Positions 32,447 through 41,857 are shown, numbered from the stretch's first letter. The stretch: 64,000 bases of DNA from Amycolatopsis sp. QT-25 (GCF_029369745.1 NZ_CP120210.1:6014001-6078000); one strand, 5' to 3'. Numbers and translations are program-made. The notes: generated by a model not told the origin, from the sequence alone.

Positions 32447-33805
32447 ATGACGCAGCAGGTTCGCCGGACGCTCGGGAGGCTTCCCGTACTGGCGGGCGTG
32501 ATCCTGCTCGCGGGGGTGAACGGCGCCTTGGCCTCTTCGGCGGCGACCGATCCGACGACTCCGCCGAAAGCACCCTTGCAGGGAGCTTCCTCCGCGCACC
32601 GAACCCTGGCGAACACCTGTGTCTTCCCGGCTCCGGTCGGCGAACGTCCGGTCACCGTGGACGTACAGGCCACCCTGCCCAAGGTCGTGCAAACCGGAAA
32701 ACCGGTGCGGGTCACGGATTTCTCTGTCACCTTCACGCTCGGTGAGAGGACGCTGGCCGCGCTCACCGAGGTGGCCGGCACGGCGAAGATCGAGCTCACG
32801 GCCACGCGCGAGGACAAGAAGGCCCAGATTCCGGTGACCCTCGAGATCCCGGCGACCAAGGTGCCCGCCACCGGTGAGCTGAAGCTGGTCGCGACGGGCA
32901 AGGTTCCCGACATCGTGGCGACCCGCCCCGGCGAACTCCGGCTCACCACGGGCGCGCCGTCCCTCGCGCTGACCGCGGAGCAGGCGGAGGCACCGCGGAA
33001 TCCGATCGGCTGCACGCAGGCGCCAGATCAGGACACCGAGCTGGGCAGCGTCACGATGCTCGAGATGGGCATCGCCAAACCGAAGACCGGCAAGCCAGGG
33101 CAGAAACCCGGCGCCGGAACGCACGCCACGAACGAAGATCCGCCGCCGGACGCCGTGTTCCCCTTGCAGCCCTTCGAATCGCAAGGCACGTCGTCGGTGA
33201 AGAAGCTGGGCGCCTTCGTCCGGTTGACCCCGTCGTTCATCTTCAACGCCTTCTACTACCTCTACCCGGCGCCGCCGCATCGCAGCACCGGCTCCACCGT
33301 CTTGCCGCCGAGCAAGATGACCATCCTCGGCTTCGGTTTCGTCCCGATCAACGGGACGATGGAACTCCTGCCCGCCGACTACAAGACCGGCAACACCGTC
33401 ATCGACGTCGAGACCATGCTGCACGGGGACACCACGACGACGGCCACCTTGCGGCTCGAACTCTTCGGGAAACTGAAGGACCTCACCGTCAACGGTGTCC
33501 CCCTCGACGTCGGCGACCACTGCATGACCAGCGAGCCGATCGTGCTGAATCTGCGCGGGCCGAACTGGAACGCGTTCACCGGTGGCGTGCTGCGGACCGA
33601 TCGGCAGGACCCGGACCCCGCCTACCGTGGCTTCACCCTGCCCGAGTTCTCCGGCTGCGGGGTCAAGGAGGACCTCGACTCCCTGCTGAGCGGAATGGGA
33701 TCAGGGCCGGACAACCAGGCGTGCATCGGGGTCAACCAGGTGGGCTTGCCCTGGGAAGCGGAACGCAAGTGCCCGAACACGGACCCGCCGGTGGGACGCC
33801 GCTGA
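32447..33805 (+). CDS. Secreted two-domain protein combining both neighbouring secreted families
   Basis: This 452-residue protein has a signal peptide (LPVLAGVILLAGVNGALASS), an N-terminal domain (about 50-200) related to the 31752 product (NTCVFPAPVGERPVTVDVQA), a lysine/glycine-rich linker near 220, and a C-terminal domain (about 240-440) related to the 29765 product (GFTLPEFSGCGVKEDLDSLL). So one protein joins what its neighbours carry separately. Cysteines are frequent (IGCTQ, DHCMTS, SGCG, NQACIG, RKCPN), which suggests disulfides. The ATG at 32447 has an AGAGGA site. It is 68 bases downstream of the 31752 gene and probably co-transcribed. Confidence 0.72.
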   Translation: MTQQVRRTLGRLPVLAGVILLAGVNGALASSAATDPTTPPKAPLQGASSAHRTLANTCVFPAPVGERPVTVDVQATLPKVVQTGKPVRVTDFSVTFTLGERTLAALTEVAGTAKIELTATREDKKAQIPVTLEIPATKVPATGELKLVATGKVPDIVATRPGELRLTTGAPSLALTAEQAEAPRNPIGCTQAPDQDTELGSVTMLEMGIAKPKTGKPGQKPGAGTHATNEDPPPDAVFPLQPFESQGTSSVKKLGAFVRLTPSFIFNAFYYLYPAPPHRSTGSTVLPPSKMTILGFGFVPINGTMELLPADYKTGNTVIDVETMLHGDTTTTATLRLELFGKLKDLTVNGVPLDVGDHCMTSEPIVLNLRGPNWNAFTGGVLRTDRQDPDPAYRGFTLPEFSGCGVKEDLDSLLSGMGSGPDNQACIGVNQVGLPWEAERKCPNTDPPVGRR

Positions 33806-33844
33806 GCCGCCGCCCCGGCTCCTGATCACGTGAGTGCGCTTCCC

Positions 33845-33879
33845 GATCACGCGTGTCCCGTCTCCGGACACGCGTGATC
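33845..33879. terminator. 14-bp palindrome GATCACGCGTGTCC
   Basis: Arms at 33845-33858 and 33866-33879 are exact complements around a seven-base loop, between convergent genes. The GATCACGCGTG word resembles the units of the minisatellite at 14427-14646. Confidence 0.65.
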
Positions 33880-33887
33880 CGTTTTCG

Positions 33888-35159
33888 CTACGAGCCGCTC
33901 GGCGTCCACTGTGGACTCTTGCGCGGCACCGGAAGCACCTCCGGCAACGCGTAACCGGCGGGAGCGACCCCGGCCCGCAGCGCGAGTTCCATCTCGAACC
34001 GTGCCCCCGGGTCGCGCAGGTGCTCGCCGAAGGTCGCCTGCAACTGCCGCATGCGGTACCGGACGGTCTGCGGGTGCACCTGGAGACGTTCGGCGATGCC
34101 GACGACGTTGCCCTGGCTGTCGAGCCAGGCGCGAAGGGTTTCGAGCAGCCGTTCCTGCTGTTTCCCGGTCATTTCGGCGAGCGGGGCGAACAGGCGGTCG
34201 CGCAGCCGGCAGGTCAGCGCGGCGTCGGCGTTCACGAGCAGGGTGGCGAGATGGTCCTCGGCGCGGATCACCCGGCGGGCTTGGATGATGCCGCGTTCGG
34301 AGAGGTGCAGGGCGTCGCGCGCCCAGCGCAGGGAATCGGCGACGGAGTCCAGCGGACGGCACGGGCCGATCGACAACCGGTAACCCGGCAGCGCGGCCTG
34401 CAAAGTGGCCAGCCGGGCGCCGGAGATCTCGCCGGGGACGAGCAGGCGTGGCTCGGCGGAGTCGAGTTCGGCGAGGACGTCGGAATCGACCACGTTGGGC
34501 CGCCGGGCCCTGGCGCTGTCGCCGAGGGGAAGCAGCACCACCGGCGTCGCTCGCTCGGGCACCGCCCAGCCGGTCAGCTGCGCGAGCTCCGCGATCGCCT
34601 TCGACGGCGCGGGCGGGGTTTCCAGCACCAGGTGCAGCAGTTTGCGTCGCCACGTGTCCAGCGCCCCCGCGGTGCGCGCCTTCGCTTCGAGGTACCCGTC
34701 CAGCGCGACGGACGCGAGTTCGTCCATGAACGCGAGCATCGCGTCGGCCAGTTGCGACATCACCGCGGACGAAAGCCCGCTGCGGCGGCCGACGCGCATG
34801 ATGCGCCGCCACGAGACCCGGGCACCGACCCGGTACGCCGACTGGAGGGTGTCGAGGCTGCGGCCTTCCCGCATCTCGTTCTGCCCGAGCCGATGGTGGA
34901 CCTCGTGCGACTGCTCCTTGGAGGCGCTCGGATCCGCGATCTGGGCGACGAACAACGTGATCGCGTATTCGACGCCGGCCCGGATGGACTTGCCGTAGGG
35001 CCCGTCGAGCGGGCGCGCGTACGCGGGGATGGTCGCCCGGATCTCGTCGACGATCTCGTGGGCGAGACTGCCCAGTTCCGGTCGCAAAATGTCGGCGAGC
35101 TTGCGCGGTAGTGCGGCAGGAGGCTGCGCAGCGTGTTCGATCCCGCGCTCCACCGACAT
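33888..35159 (-). CDS. PucR/CdaR-type transcriptional regulator
   Basis: This 423-residue regulator has an N-terminal helical region (LADILRPELGSLAHEIVDEIRATIPAYARP, then YRVGARVSWRRIMRVG), a middle GGDEF-like/CdaR sensor part and a C-terminal PucR helix-turn-helix: ETLRAWLDSQGNVVGIAERLQVHPQTVRYRMRQLQATFG. Regulators of this type are activators of catabolic or secondary-metabolism genes with unknown ligands. The upstream region contains a TTGTCAC palindrome and a further box, suggesting autoregulation. The same boxes precede the mce operon. Confidence 0.88.
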   Translation of the reverse strand: MSVERGIEHAAQPPAALPRKLADILRPELGSLAHEIVDEIRATIPAYARPLDGPYGKSIRAGVEYAITLFVAQIADPSASKEQSHEVHHRLGQNEMREGRSLDTLQSAYRVGARVSWRRIMRVGRRSGLSSAVMSQLADAMLAFMDELASVALDGYLEAKARTAGALDTWRRKLLHLVLETPPAPSKAIAELAQLTGWAVPERATPVVLLPLGDSARARRPNVVDSDVLAELDSAEPRLLVPGEISGARLATLQAALPGYRLSIGPCRPLDSVADSLRWARDALHLSERGIIQARRVIRAEDHLATLLVNADAALTCRLRDRLFAPLAEMTGKQQERLLETLRAWLDSQGNVVGIAERLQVHPQTVRYRMRQLQATFGEHLRDPGARFEMELALRAGVAPAGYALPEVLPVPRKSPQWTPSGS

Positions 35160-35210
35160 CGCAGCTCCTTTGCTCCGCCCAGCGTCCTATCCGCCCACGA
35201 TCGTCGTGAG

Positions 35211-35293
35211 GTGACAACGAACACATCGCGCGCTCACTCGTGAATGTGTCACCTTTCGCAGAAGAAACCGATTTCTTGTCACCTTTGTGACAA
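35211..35293 (-). promoter_or_regulatory. TTGTCAC operator cluster upstream of the PucR-type regulator
   Basis: The 18-mer TTGTCACCTTTGTGACAA (35276-35293) is a perfect inverted repeat with 7-base arms. A third full box, GTGACAA, lies at 35211-35217, and a partial TGTCAC at 35247-35252. All are in the 220-base gap upstream of the regulator gene (start 35159). The rest of the gap shows nothing else. Confidence 0.55.
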
Positions 35294-35379
35294 AATCACC
35301 GGCCATCCCTGAATTTTGATGACAAGTGCCCGGCAAACGCCTCGTGCGGTACGTACGAACGGCCGATGAATACGGAGCG

Positions 35380-36171
35380 TCACTGCTTTCCGGTGAGCAA
35401 TTCCCCGAGTGCTTCGAGGACGGGCTCCAGCACACGGACCTCGACGCCGGCGCATTCGGTGATTCCCGCGCCGACGATCTCGAAGCCGTTCAGCTCGCGC
35501 AGCATCGCCACCAGACGCTCGATCGTCAAGCCACCGGGCTCCGGGTGGTTCAGCCCGTCGAACTCCGCCGGGTCGAGCACGTCGAGATCGAGGTGGAGAT
35601 AGACCTTGTCCGCGCCCGCCAGGCCGGCGGCCGGATCGGTCTCGAGGACGAGCCCGCGATCGACCACGGCCCGCTCGGCGTCGTCGAAGGCCCTTGTCCC
35701 GGCGAGGACGACGCGTCCGGGTTCGATCGGCGGGTTCGCGGCGAACTCCGGGTCGCCCTCGCCGAGCAGCGACCGCAGCACCATGCCGTGGAACGCACCC
35801 GACGGCGACGTCTCCGCGGTGTTCAGATCCGCGTGCGCGTCGAACCAGGCGACACCCAGGCCGGGGCCGAAGCGGTAGCGCGCGACGCCGATCGGGATCA
35901 GTTCGACCCCGCAGTCCCCGCCGATGGTGAGCACCGGCCCGCCCGGCGCCTCCAGCGCGGCGAGCTGCGCTGCCCGGTTGCCGCCGGTGAGCACCGCACG
36001 GTTGGCGATCCCGTCGACCGTGGGCGAGGTCTCGCGGGTCTGCCGGATGTGGTGCACCGGCACGCCCAGCACGTGGCCCGCCAGCTCGGCGAGCGCGACA
36101 CAACCCTCGGGCAACCGCGGCGCGCGCTCGGTCAGCGCACCTTGGAACTGGGGTACGGCGTTGATCAGCAC
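35380..36171 (-). CDS. Arginase/agmatinase family ureohydrolase
   Basis: This 263-residue protein carries the manganese-binding motifs of the family: GGDCG near residue 100, WFDAHADLNT near 125, SGAFHGMVLRSL and YLHLDLDVLDP near 195. The motifs include the Asp and His ligands for two metals. It could be arginase, agmatinase, formiminoglutamase or a related guanidino hydrolase; the compact size and sequence do not decide. The start is the GTG at 36171. A palindrome separates it from pyc upstream, so it probably has its own promoter. Confidence 0.86.
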   Translation of the reverse strand: MLINAVPQFQGALTERAPRLPEGCVALAELAGHVLGVPVHHIRQTRETSPTVDGIANRAVLTGGNRAAQLAALEAPGGPVLTIGGDCGVELIPIGVARYRFGPGLGVAWFDAHADLNTAETSPSGAFHGMVLRSLLGEGDPEFAANPPIEPGRVVLAGTRAFDDAERAVVDRGLVLETDPAAGLAGADKVYLHLDLDVLDPAEFDGLNHPEPGGLTIERLVAMLRELNGFEIVGAGITECAGVEVRVLEPVLEALGELLTGKQ

Positions 36172-36196
36172 CCGTCCACGTTAGCGGCGGCCGCAG

Positions 36197-36251
36197 GTAC
36201 ATGAAGGCCCCCTTCCTGTACCCAGGCGCAAGGAAGGGGGCCTTCATGTAC
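36197..36251 (-). repeat. 21-bp intergenic palindrome GTACATGAAGGCCCCCTTCCT family
   Basis: Arms at 36197-36217 and 36231-36251 are exact complements with a 13-base loop. It begins 11 bases after the pyc stop and probably ends that transcript. Close copies occur at 42555, 50365 and 61364. Confidence 0.75.
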
Positions 36252-36261
36252 TTCTGCAGTG

Positions 36262-39200
36262 CTACTCCAGGACCAGCAGCAGGTCTCCGCCTTCCACCTG
36301 CTGGACGGCGTTGATCGCGCGCCGCGCCACCTTGCCACCGGTCGACGCCGTGATCGACGCCTCCATCTTCATCGCCTCGATGGTCGCGACCGTCGCACCG
36401 GCCTCCACCTCGTCGCCTTCGGACACCTGCAGCGTGACCACACCCGCGAACGGCGCGGCGATCTGCTTCGGGTCGCCCTTGGCGGCCTTCTCCGTCGCCG
36501 GGATGTCCGACGCGATCGAGGTGTCGCGCACCTGGATCGGGCGCAGCTGGCCGTTGAGCGTGGACATCACCGTGCGCAGCCCGCGTTCGTCGGCCTCGCC
36601 GATGGCCTCCAGCTCGATCAGCAGCCGGACACCCGGTTCGAGGTCGACCGAGTACTCCTCGCCAGGGCGCAGGCCGTAGAAGAAGTCCTTGGACGGCAGG
36701 ACCGAGGTGTCACCGTACTGCTCGCGGTGCGCCTCGAAGTCCTTCGTGGGCCCGGGGAACAGCAGCCGGTTCAACGTCGCGCGCCGGTTCTCGGCCAGCC
36801 CCTTGCGGTCCTCTTCGGACAGTTCCTGCACCGGCTTGGGCTTCGCCCGGCCTTCGAGGGCCTTGGTGCGGAACGGTTCCGGCCAGCCGCCGGGCGGGTC
36901 GCCCAGTTCGCCGCGCAGGAAGCCGATCACCGAGTCGGGGATGTCGAACTTGTTCGGCTCCGCCTCGAAAGCGTGCGGCGAGACACCCGCGCCGACGAGG
37001 TGCAGCGCCAGGTCACCGACCACTTTGGACGAAGGCGTGACCTTGACCAGATGCCCGAGGATCTTGTCCGCGGCCGCGTACATCGCCTCGATGTCCTCGA
37101 ACCGCTCCCCGAGACCGAGCGAGATCGCCTGCGTGCGCAGGTTCGACAGCTGACCGCCCGGGATCTCGTGGTGGTACACCCGCCCGGTCGGCGACGAGAG
37201 CCCCGCCTCGAACGGCGCGTAGATCTTGCGCACGCTCTCCCAGTACGGCTCCAGGTCGCCGATGGCCTGCAGGTCCAGCCCGGTCGGCCGGTCCGAGTGG
37301 TCGGTGGCGGCGACGAGCGCCGAAAGCGACGGCTGCGACGTCGTGCCCGCCATGGACGCGACGGCACCGTCGACGGCGTCCGCCCCGGCCTGGATCGCGG
37401 CGAGGTACGTCGCCAGCTGCCCACCCGCGGTGTCATGCGTGTGGATGTGCACCGGCAGGTCGAACTCCTTGCGCAGCGCGGAAACCAGCCGCGCCGCCGC
37501 CGGCGCCCGCAGCAGGCCTGCCATGTCCTTGATGGCCAGGACGTGCGCCCCCGCGCCGACGATCTGCTCCGCCAGCTTGAGGTAGTAGTCCAGCGTGTAC
37601 AGCTTCTCGGCCGGGTCCGACAGGTCCGAGGTGTAGCAGAGCGCCACCTCGGCGACGGCGGATCCGGTCTCGCGGACGGCTTCGATCGCCGGGCGCATCT
37701 GCTCGACGTCGTTGAGCGCGTCGAAGATCCGGAAGATGTCGATGCCGGTCGTCGTCGCCTCCTCGACGAAGGCGTGGGTCACCTCGGTGGGGTACGGCGT
37801 GTAGCCGACGGTGTTGCGGCCGCGCAGCAGCATCTGCAGGCAGATGTTCGGCACCGCTTCCCGCAGTTTCGCCAGCCGCTCCCACGGGTCTTCGGCCAGG
37901 AACCGCAACGCGACGTCGTAGGTCGCGCCGCCCCAGCACTCCAGCGAGAGCAGCTGCGGCGTGGTCCGCGCGACCACCGGCGCGACCGCGAGCAGGTCCT
38001 TCGTCCGCACGCGGGTGGCGAGCAGCGACTGGTGCGCGTCACGGAAGGTGGTGTCGGTGACGCCGATGGTCGGCGACTCCCGCAGCCAGCGGGCGAAGCC
38101 CTCCGGGCCGAGCTCGGTGAGCTTTTGCTTCGAGCCGGGCGCCGGTTCGAGATCCTTCGGCAGCTTCGGCAGCTTGACCTGCGGGTCGAGGGTGCGCGGA
38201 CGCTCGCCGTGCGGTTTGTTGACCGTCCGGTCGGCGAGGTAGGTCAGCAGCCTGGTGCCGCGGTCGGCCGAATGGCGCGCGGTGAGCAGATGCGGGCGCT
38301 CCTCGATGAACGACGTCGTGACGCGGCCTTCACGGAAGTCCGGGTCGTCGAGGACGGCCTGCAGGAACGGGATGTTCGTGGCCACCCCGCGGATCCGGAA
38401 CTCGGCGACGGCGCGCCGGGAGCGGCCGACGGCGGTCTTGAAGTCGCGGCCGCGGCAGGTGAGCTTCACCAGCAGCGAGTCGAAGTGCGCGCTGATCTCG
38501 GTGCCGGAGAACGCGGTGCCGCCGTCGAGGCGGATGCCGGAACCACCGGGCGAGCGGTACGCGCTGATCATCCCGGTGTCCGGGCGGAATCCGTTGGCGG
38601 GATCCTCGGTGGTGATGCGGCACTGCAGGGCGGCGCCGCGCAGGTACACCTTGTCCTGCGACAGCCCGAGGTCGTCGAGGGTCTCACCGGAGGCGATGCG
38701 CAGCTGCGACTGGACGAGGTCGACGTCGGTGACCTCCTCGGTCACCGTGTGCTCGACCTGGATGCGCGGGTTCATCTCGATGAAGACGTGGTTGCCGTCC
38801 CGGTCGAGCAGGAACTCGACGGTGCCGGCGTTGCGGTAGCCGATCTGGCGGGCGAACTTCACCGCGTCGGCGCAGATCCGGTCGCGCAGTTCCGACGGCA
38901 GGTTCGGCGCCGGGGCCAGCTCGATGACCTTCTGGTGCCGCCGCTGGACCGAACAGTCGCGCTCGAAGAGGTGGATGACGTTGCCCGCGCCGTCGGCGAG
39001 GATCTGGACCTCGATGTGACGTGGCTCGACGACGGCCTTCTCGATGAACACCGTCGGATCGCCGAAGGCCGACTCGGCCTCGCGCGCGGCGGCTTCGATG
39101 GACTCGCGCAGTTGCGCGGGATCCAGGACGCGGCGCATCCCGCGGCCACCGCCACCGGCGACGGCTTTGACGAAGACCGGGAAGCCGATCTCTTCGGCGG

Positions 39201-39639
39201 CGGCGATCAGCGCGTCGACGTCGGAGGACGGTTCGGAAGAACCCAGCACCGGCACGCCGGCCTCGCGCGCGGCCTTGACCGCGCGGGCCTTGTTGCCGGT
39301 CAGCTCGAGGATGTCCGCGCTCGGCCCGACGAAGGTGATGCCTTCGTCCTCGCACGCGCGCGCGAGGTCCGGGTTCTCGGAGAGGAAGCCGTAGCCGGGG
39401 TAGACGGCGTCCGCGCCCGCCTTCTTGGCGGCCGCGACGATCTCCTCGACCGACAGATAGGCCCGCACCGGGTGACCGGGTTCGCCGATCTCATAGGCCT
39501 CGTCGGCCTTCAGCCGGTGGAGCGAATTGCGGTCTTCGTGCGGGAACACAGCCACCGTGCCCGCGCCGAGCTCGAATCCGGCGCGGAACGCGCGGATGGC
39601 GATCTCACCCCGGTTGGCGACCAGTACCTTGCGGAACAT
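36262..39639 (-). CDS. pyc: Pyruvate carboxylase
   Basis: This 1125-residue biotin enzyme converts pyruvate, bicarbonate and ATP to oxaloacetate, replenishing the citric acid cycle. It has the biotin carboxylase domain (MFRKVLVANRGEIAIRAFRA; ATP grasp GGGGRGMR near 165; EMNPRIQVEHTVTEEVT near 290), the carboxyltransferase domain (TDTTFRDAHQSLLATRVRTKD near 530; IHTHDTAGGQ near 735), and the C-terminal biotin carrier with EAMKMEASI. Length is normal for a single-chain enzyme. I chose the ATG at 39639 (GGAAGGA site upstream); the frame opens at 39657. Synteny with coaD and rsmD is interrupted by the mce region. Confidence 0.97.
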   Translation of the reverse strand: MFRKVLVANRGEIAIRAFRAGFELGAGTVAVFPHEDRNSLHRLKADEAYEIGEPGHPVRAYLSVEEIVAAAKKAGADAVYPGYGFLSENPDLARACEDEGITFVGPSADILELTGNKARAVKAAREAGVPVLGSSEPSSDVDALIAAAEEIGFPVFVKAVAGGGGRGMRRVLDPAQLRESIEAAAREAESAFGDPTVFIEKAVVEPRHIEVQILADGAGNVIHLFERDCSVQRRHQKVIELAPAPNLPSELRDRICADAVKFARQIGYRNAGTVEFLLDRDGNHVFIEMNPRIQVEHTVTEEVTDVDLVQSQLRIASGETLDDLGLSQDKVYLRGAALQCRITTEDPANGFRPDTGMISAYRSPGGSGIRLDGGTAFSGTEISAHFDSLLVKLTCRGRDFKTAVGRSRRAVAEFRIRGVATNIPFLQAVLDDPDFREGRVTTSFIEERPHLLTARHSADRGTRLLTYLADRTVNKPHGERPRTLDPQVKLPKLPKDLEPAPGSKQKLTELGPEGFARWLRESPTIGVTDTTFRDAHQSLLATRVRTKDLLAVAPVVARTTPQLLSLECWGGATYDVALRFLAEDPWERLAKLREAVPNICLQMLLRGRNTVGYTPYPTEVTHAFVEEATTTGIDIFRIFDALNDVEQMRPAIEAVRETGSAVAEVALCYTSDLSDPAEKLYTLDYYLKLAEQIVGAGAHVLAIKDMAGLLRAPAAARLVSALRKEFDLPVHIHTHDTAGGQLATYLAAIQAGADAVDGAVASMAGTTSQPSLSALVAATDHSDRPTGLDLQAIGDLEPYWESVRKIYAPFEAGLSSPTGRVYHHEIPGGQLSNLRTQAISLGLGERFEDIEAMYAAADKILGHLVKVTPSSKVVGDLALHLVGAGVSPHAFEAEPNKFDIPDSVIGFLRGELGDPPGGWPEPFRTKALEGRAKPKPVQELSEEDRKGLAENRRATLNRLLFPGPTKDFEAHREQYGDTSVLPSKDFFYGLRPGEEYSVDLEPGVRLLIELEAIGEADERGLRTVMSTLNGQLRPIQVRDTSIASDIPATEKAAKGDPKQIAAPFAGVVTLQVSEGDEVEAGATVATIEAMKMEASITASTGGKVARRAINAVQQVEGGDLLLVLE

Positions 39640-39727
39640 GCCGGTCCTTCCCATCATCGGATCGGTAGGTGAGGCACGTTACCTGTTCGCTCCCGCAGGG
39701 CGGGAGTTGTCGTCCAGGTGATGGACG

Positions 39728-40651
39728 TCATCCCCGTTTGAGTTGCGCGCCGGGGCTTTGCAGCACCCGGTTCGCGGTGCCCTCGTGGACACCGGTCAGC
39801 ACGTCGACCGCGGCGAGCTCCACGAGCGCCTTCGCGACGTCCGGCGCGGCGACCGCGGGATGCAGGGAGCGGTACAGCGCGGCCACCCCGGCGACGTGCG
39901 CGGCGGCCGACGACGTCCCGCTGAGCACCTTGCCGCCGCTGCCCCCGGCGTTCGGTCCCGGCACGTCCACCCCTGGTGCGAACAGGTCGACGACCTCGCC
40001 GTGGTTCGACGTCGACTCGACCCGGTCACTCGCGTCCGTCGAGCCGACGGTGAGCGCCTCGGTGACCCGGCCGGGGGAGAACTTGCCCGCGTCGGCGGCC
40101 TCGCCCCCCGCCGGGAGGGCGACCGGGACGACCGCCGCGAGCGCGCGGACGGCGGCGTCGAGCCGGTCGTTGGCCGCGCCGCCGATACCGAGCACGGCCA
40201 CGGCGGGCTGCTGTGCGTTCTGCGTCACCCAGTCGATCCCGGCGATGATCTCGTCCGTCGCGCCGCCGCCCTGTGCGTCGATCACCCGGACCGGGATGAT
40301 CTGCGCGGCCTTCGCGACACCGAACGTCCTCGACGCGGCGAGACCGGCCAGGTACGTGCCGTGACCGTTGGTGTCGGTGGTGTCCGTGCCGCCGTCGAGG
40401 AAGTCCTTACCGGGCTTCACCCGGCCGTCGAAGTCCGGATGCGCCGCGTCGACCCCGCTGTCGATCACGTAGACCGTGACGTCCTTGCCGTCGGTCCCGT
40501 AGTGGTAGAGCTGGTCGAAGCCCGTTCGCTGGTCGATCCGGTCCAGTCCCCAGTTCGGCGGATTCTGCTGGACTTCCGCCGCGGAGGCGGGCTGCACCAC
40601 GAAGATCAGGAGCGCGAGCGCGGCCATGACCCGTACCAGTCGAATGCTCAT
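39728..40651 (-). CDS. Secreted subtilisin-like S8 serine peptidase, altered oxyanion site
   Basis: This 307-residue S8 protein has a signal peptide (RVMAALALLIFVVQPASAA) but almost no propeptide. Catalytic Asp is in VYVIDSGVDAAHPDFDG, His in TNGHGTYLAG, Ser in GTSSAAAHVAG. The usual AAGN motif, whose Asn stabilises the oxyanion, reads LPAGGEA here, so Asn is replaced by Gly. NMSLGG is also changed to VLGIGG. Activity may therefore be low or lost. It is downstream of the erythromycin-esterase-like gene on the same strand with a 45-base gap. Confidence 0.85.
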   Translation of the reverse strand: MSIRLVRVMAALALLIFVVQPASAAEVQQNPPNWGLDRIDQRTGFDQLYHYGTDGKDVTVYVIDSGVDAAHPDFDGRVKPGKDFLDGGTDTTDTNGHGTYLAGLAASRTFGVAKAAQIIPVRVIDAQGGGATDEIIAGIDWVTQNAQQPAVAVLGIGGAANDRLDAAVRALAAVVPVALPAGGEAADAGKFSPGRVTEALTVGSTDASDRVESTSNHGEVVDLFAPGVDVPGPNAGGSGGKVLSGTSSAAAHVAGVAALYRSLHPAVAAPDVAKALVELAAVDVLTGVHEGTANRVLQSPGAQLKRG

Positions 40652-40696
40652 GCCTCGGCTCTACGCCTGTGCCCCCGGGGCGGCAACCCGGAAGTG

Positions 40697-41857
40697 TCAC
40701 CCGTTCGACTGGTTTTGCCCGATGTGGCCGCTCACCGTCGACTTCGGCAGGCAGACCAGCGCGTCGAAGGCCTCGACGACGTCGACAGGGTTGAACAGAT
40801 GCGCGTGCCGGATGCTCTGTGGCCCCACGGTGCCGCGTCGCGCGCGGAGGTCCATCAGCCCGGGGCCTTCGGCCTCGACACTGCCTTCCGCCGGTGCGTC
40901 CAGTTCCTGGCCGTACACGGTGAACCCGAGGCGTGCGGCCGGATCCGGCCTGAGCCCGGTGGTCTCGCCCTCGACCGCGGTGAGCCCCAGCGCGAAGTAG
41001 TCGCCGCCGTACTCGGCCGCCAGATGCGTACCGGCCGAGGGCGAAGTGAGCCCGGGAAACGGCGAGAACGGCACGCGCTGGAGGTGTCCGTTGTGGAGCA
41101 TCACGACGATCTTCGTGTCGTCGCCGTGCAGCCGCCGGATCAGCCGGACGGTTTCGGCCATGTAGGCGTCACGCGAACCGCTCTGCAGCGCCGGGGCGTC
41201 GCCGGACATCATCGCGGTGACCTCGGCGAGGTACGCGTCGACGCGCGAAGCGCCTTCGGCGTGGTGCTCCACGACGGCGGTGTTCCGGTAGACGGGACGC
41301 AACGAGGTGAGGTGCGTCTTGAGCCGGGTGAGCGCCGCGGTCGCCTTGTCCTTGGCGACGTCGTCGAGGGCGGCGTACTTGGCGGGTGCCTCCGCGCTGC
41401 TGACCGACGCGTACCCCTCGGTCGCCTCGATCGCCGCGTCGACCAGGCTCACCGCGCCCTCGTCCACAGTGGACAAGTATTCGCGGACCACCTCGAGCGA
41501 CGGCACGGGCGAGCCCGCCGAACTCGGCACGTCGAGGCCGAAGTAACGGACGTCACCCCGTTCGCGCAGCCACGCCAGCATTGCGTGCGCCTCGGGCGAC
41601 TCCCCGAGCGAGAACGTGAAACCGTCGCGGCCGATGTCGGCGACGTCGCCCGGGGCACCCTTCAGCCAGTCGTCGACGAGCTTCCCCTCGGCGAAACCCG
41701 ACTCGAACCCGACGACCCGGAAGCCGTGGTGCTCGACGAGGTGGCGGAGCAAACGATTGCGCAGGTCGCCGAACTCGTGGATGTGGTGGTTGTTCTCCCC
41801 GATGGCGACGATCTTCGCGTCCCCGACGAGCTCGGCGATTTCCGCTGGGTCTGACAT
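40697..41857 (-). CDS. Erythromycin esterase family protein
   Basis: This 386-residue protein belongs to the erythromycin esterase/succinoglycan-biosynthesis (EreA-like) family: IVAIGENNHHIHEFGDLRNRLL near the N-terminus (the catalytic-type Glu/His region), GFESGFAEGKLV and YFGLDVPSSAG, IVVMLHNGHLQRV and a C-terminal HAHLFNPVDVVEAFDALV. True esterases inactivate macrolides; most homologues have unknown substrates. The ATG at 41857 has no ribosome site and lies seven bases after a TAGTGT box, so it may be leaderless. It is divergent from a TetR regulator with only 31 bases between. Confidence 0.86.
   Translation of the reverse strand: MSDPAEIAELVGDAKIVAIGENNHHIHEFGDLRNRLLRHLVEHHGFRVVGFESGFAEGKLVDDWLKGAPGDVADIGRDGFTFSLGESPEAHAMLAWLRERGDVRYFGLDVPSSAGSPVPSLEVVREYLSTVDEGAVSLVDAAIEATEGYASVSSAEAPAKYAALDDVAKDKATAALTRLKTHLTSLRPVYRNTAVVEHHAEGASRVDAYLAEVTAMMSGDAPALQSGSRDAYMAETVRLIRRLHGDDTKIVVMLHNGHLQRVPFSPFPGLTSPSAGTHLAAEYGGDYFALGLTAVEGETTGLRPDPAARLGFTVYGQELDAPAEGSVEAEGPGLMDLRARRGTVGPQSIRHAHLFNPVDVVEAFDALVCLPKSTVSGHIGQNQSNG

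Noticed and set aside
36259..39672. Long plus-strand open frame opposite pyc
   Set aside because: It mirrors pyruvate carboxylase codons; the arginine-, glutamate- and glycine-rich protein has no recognisable motif.
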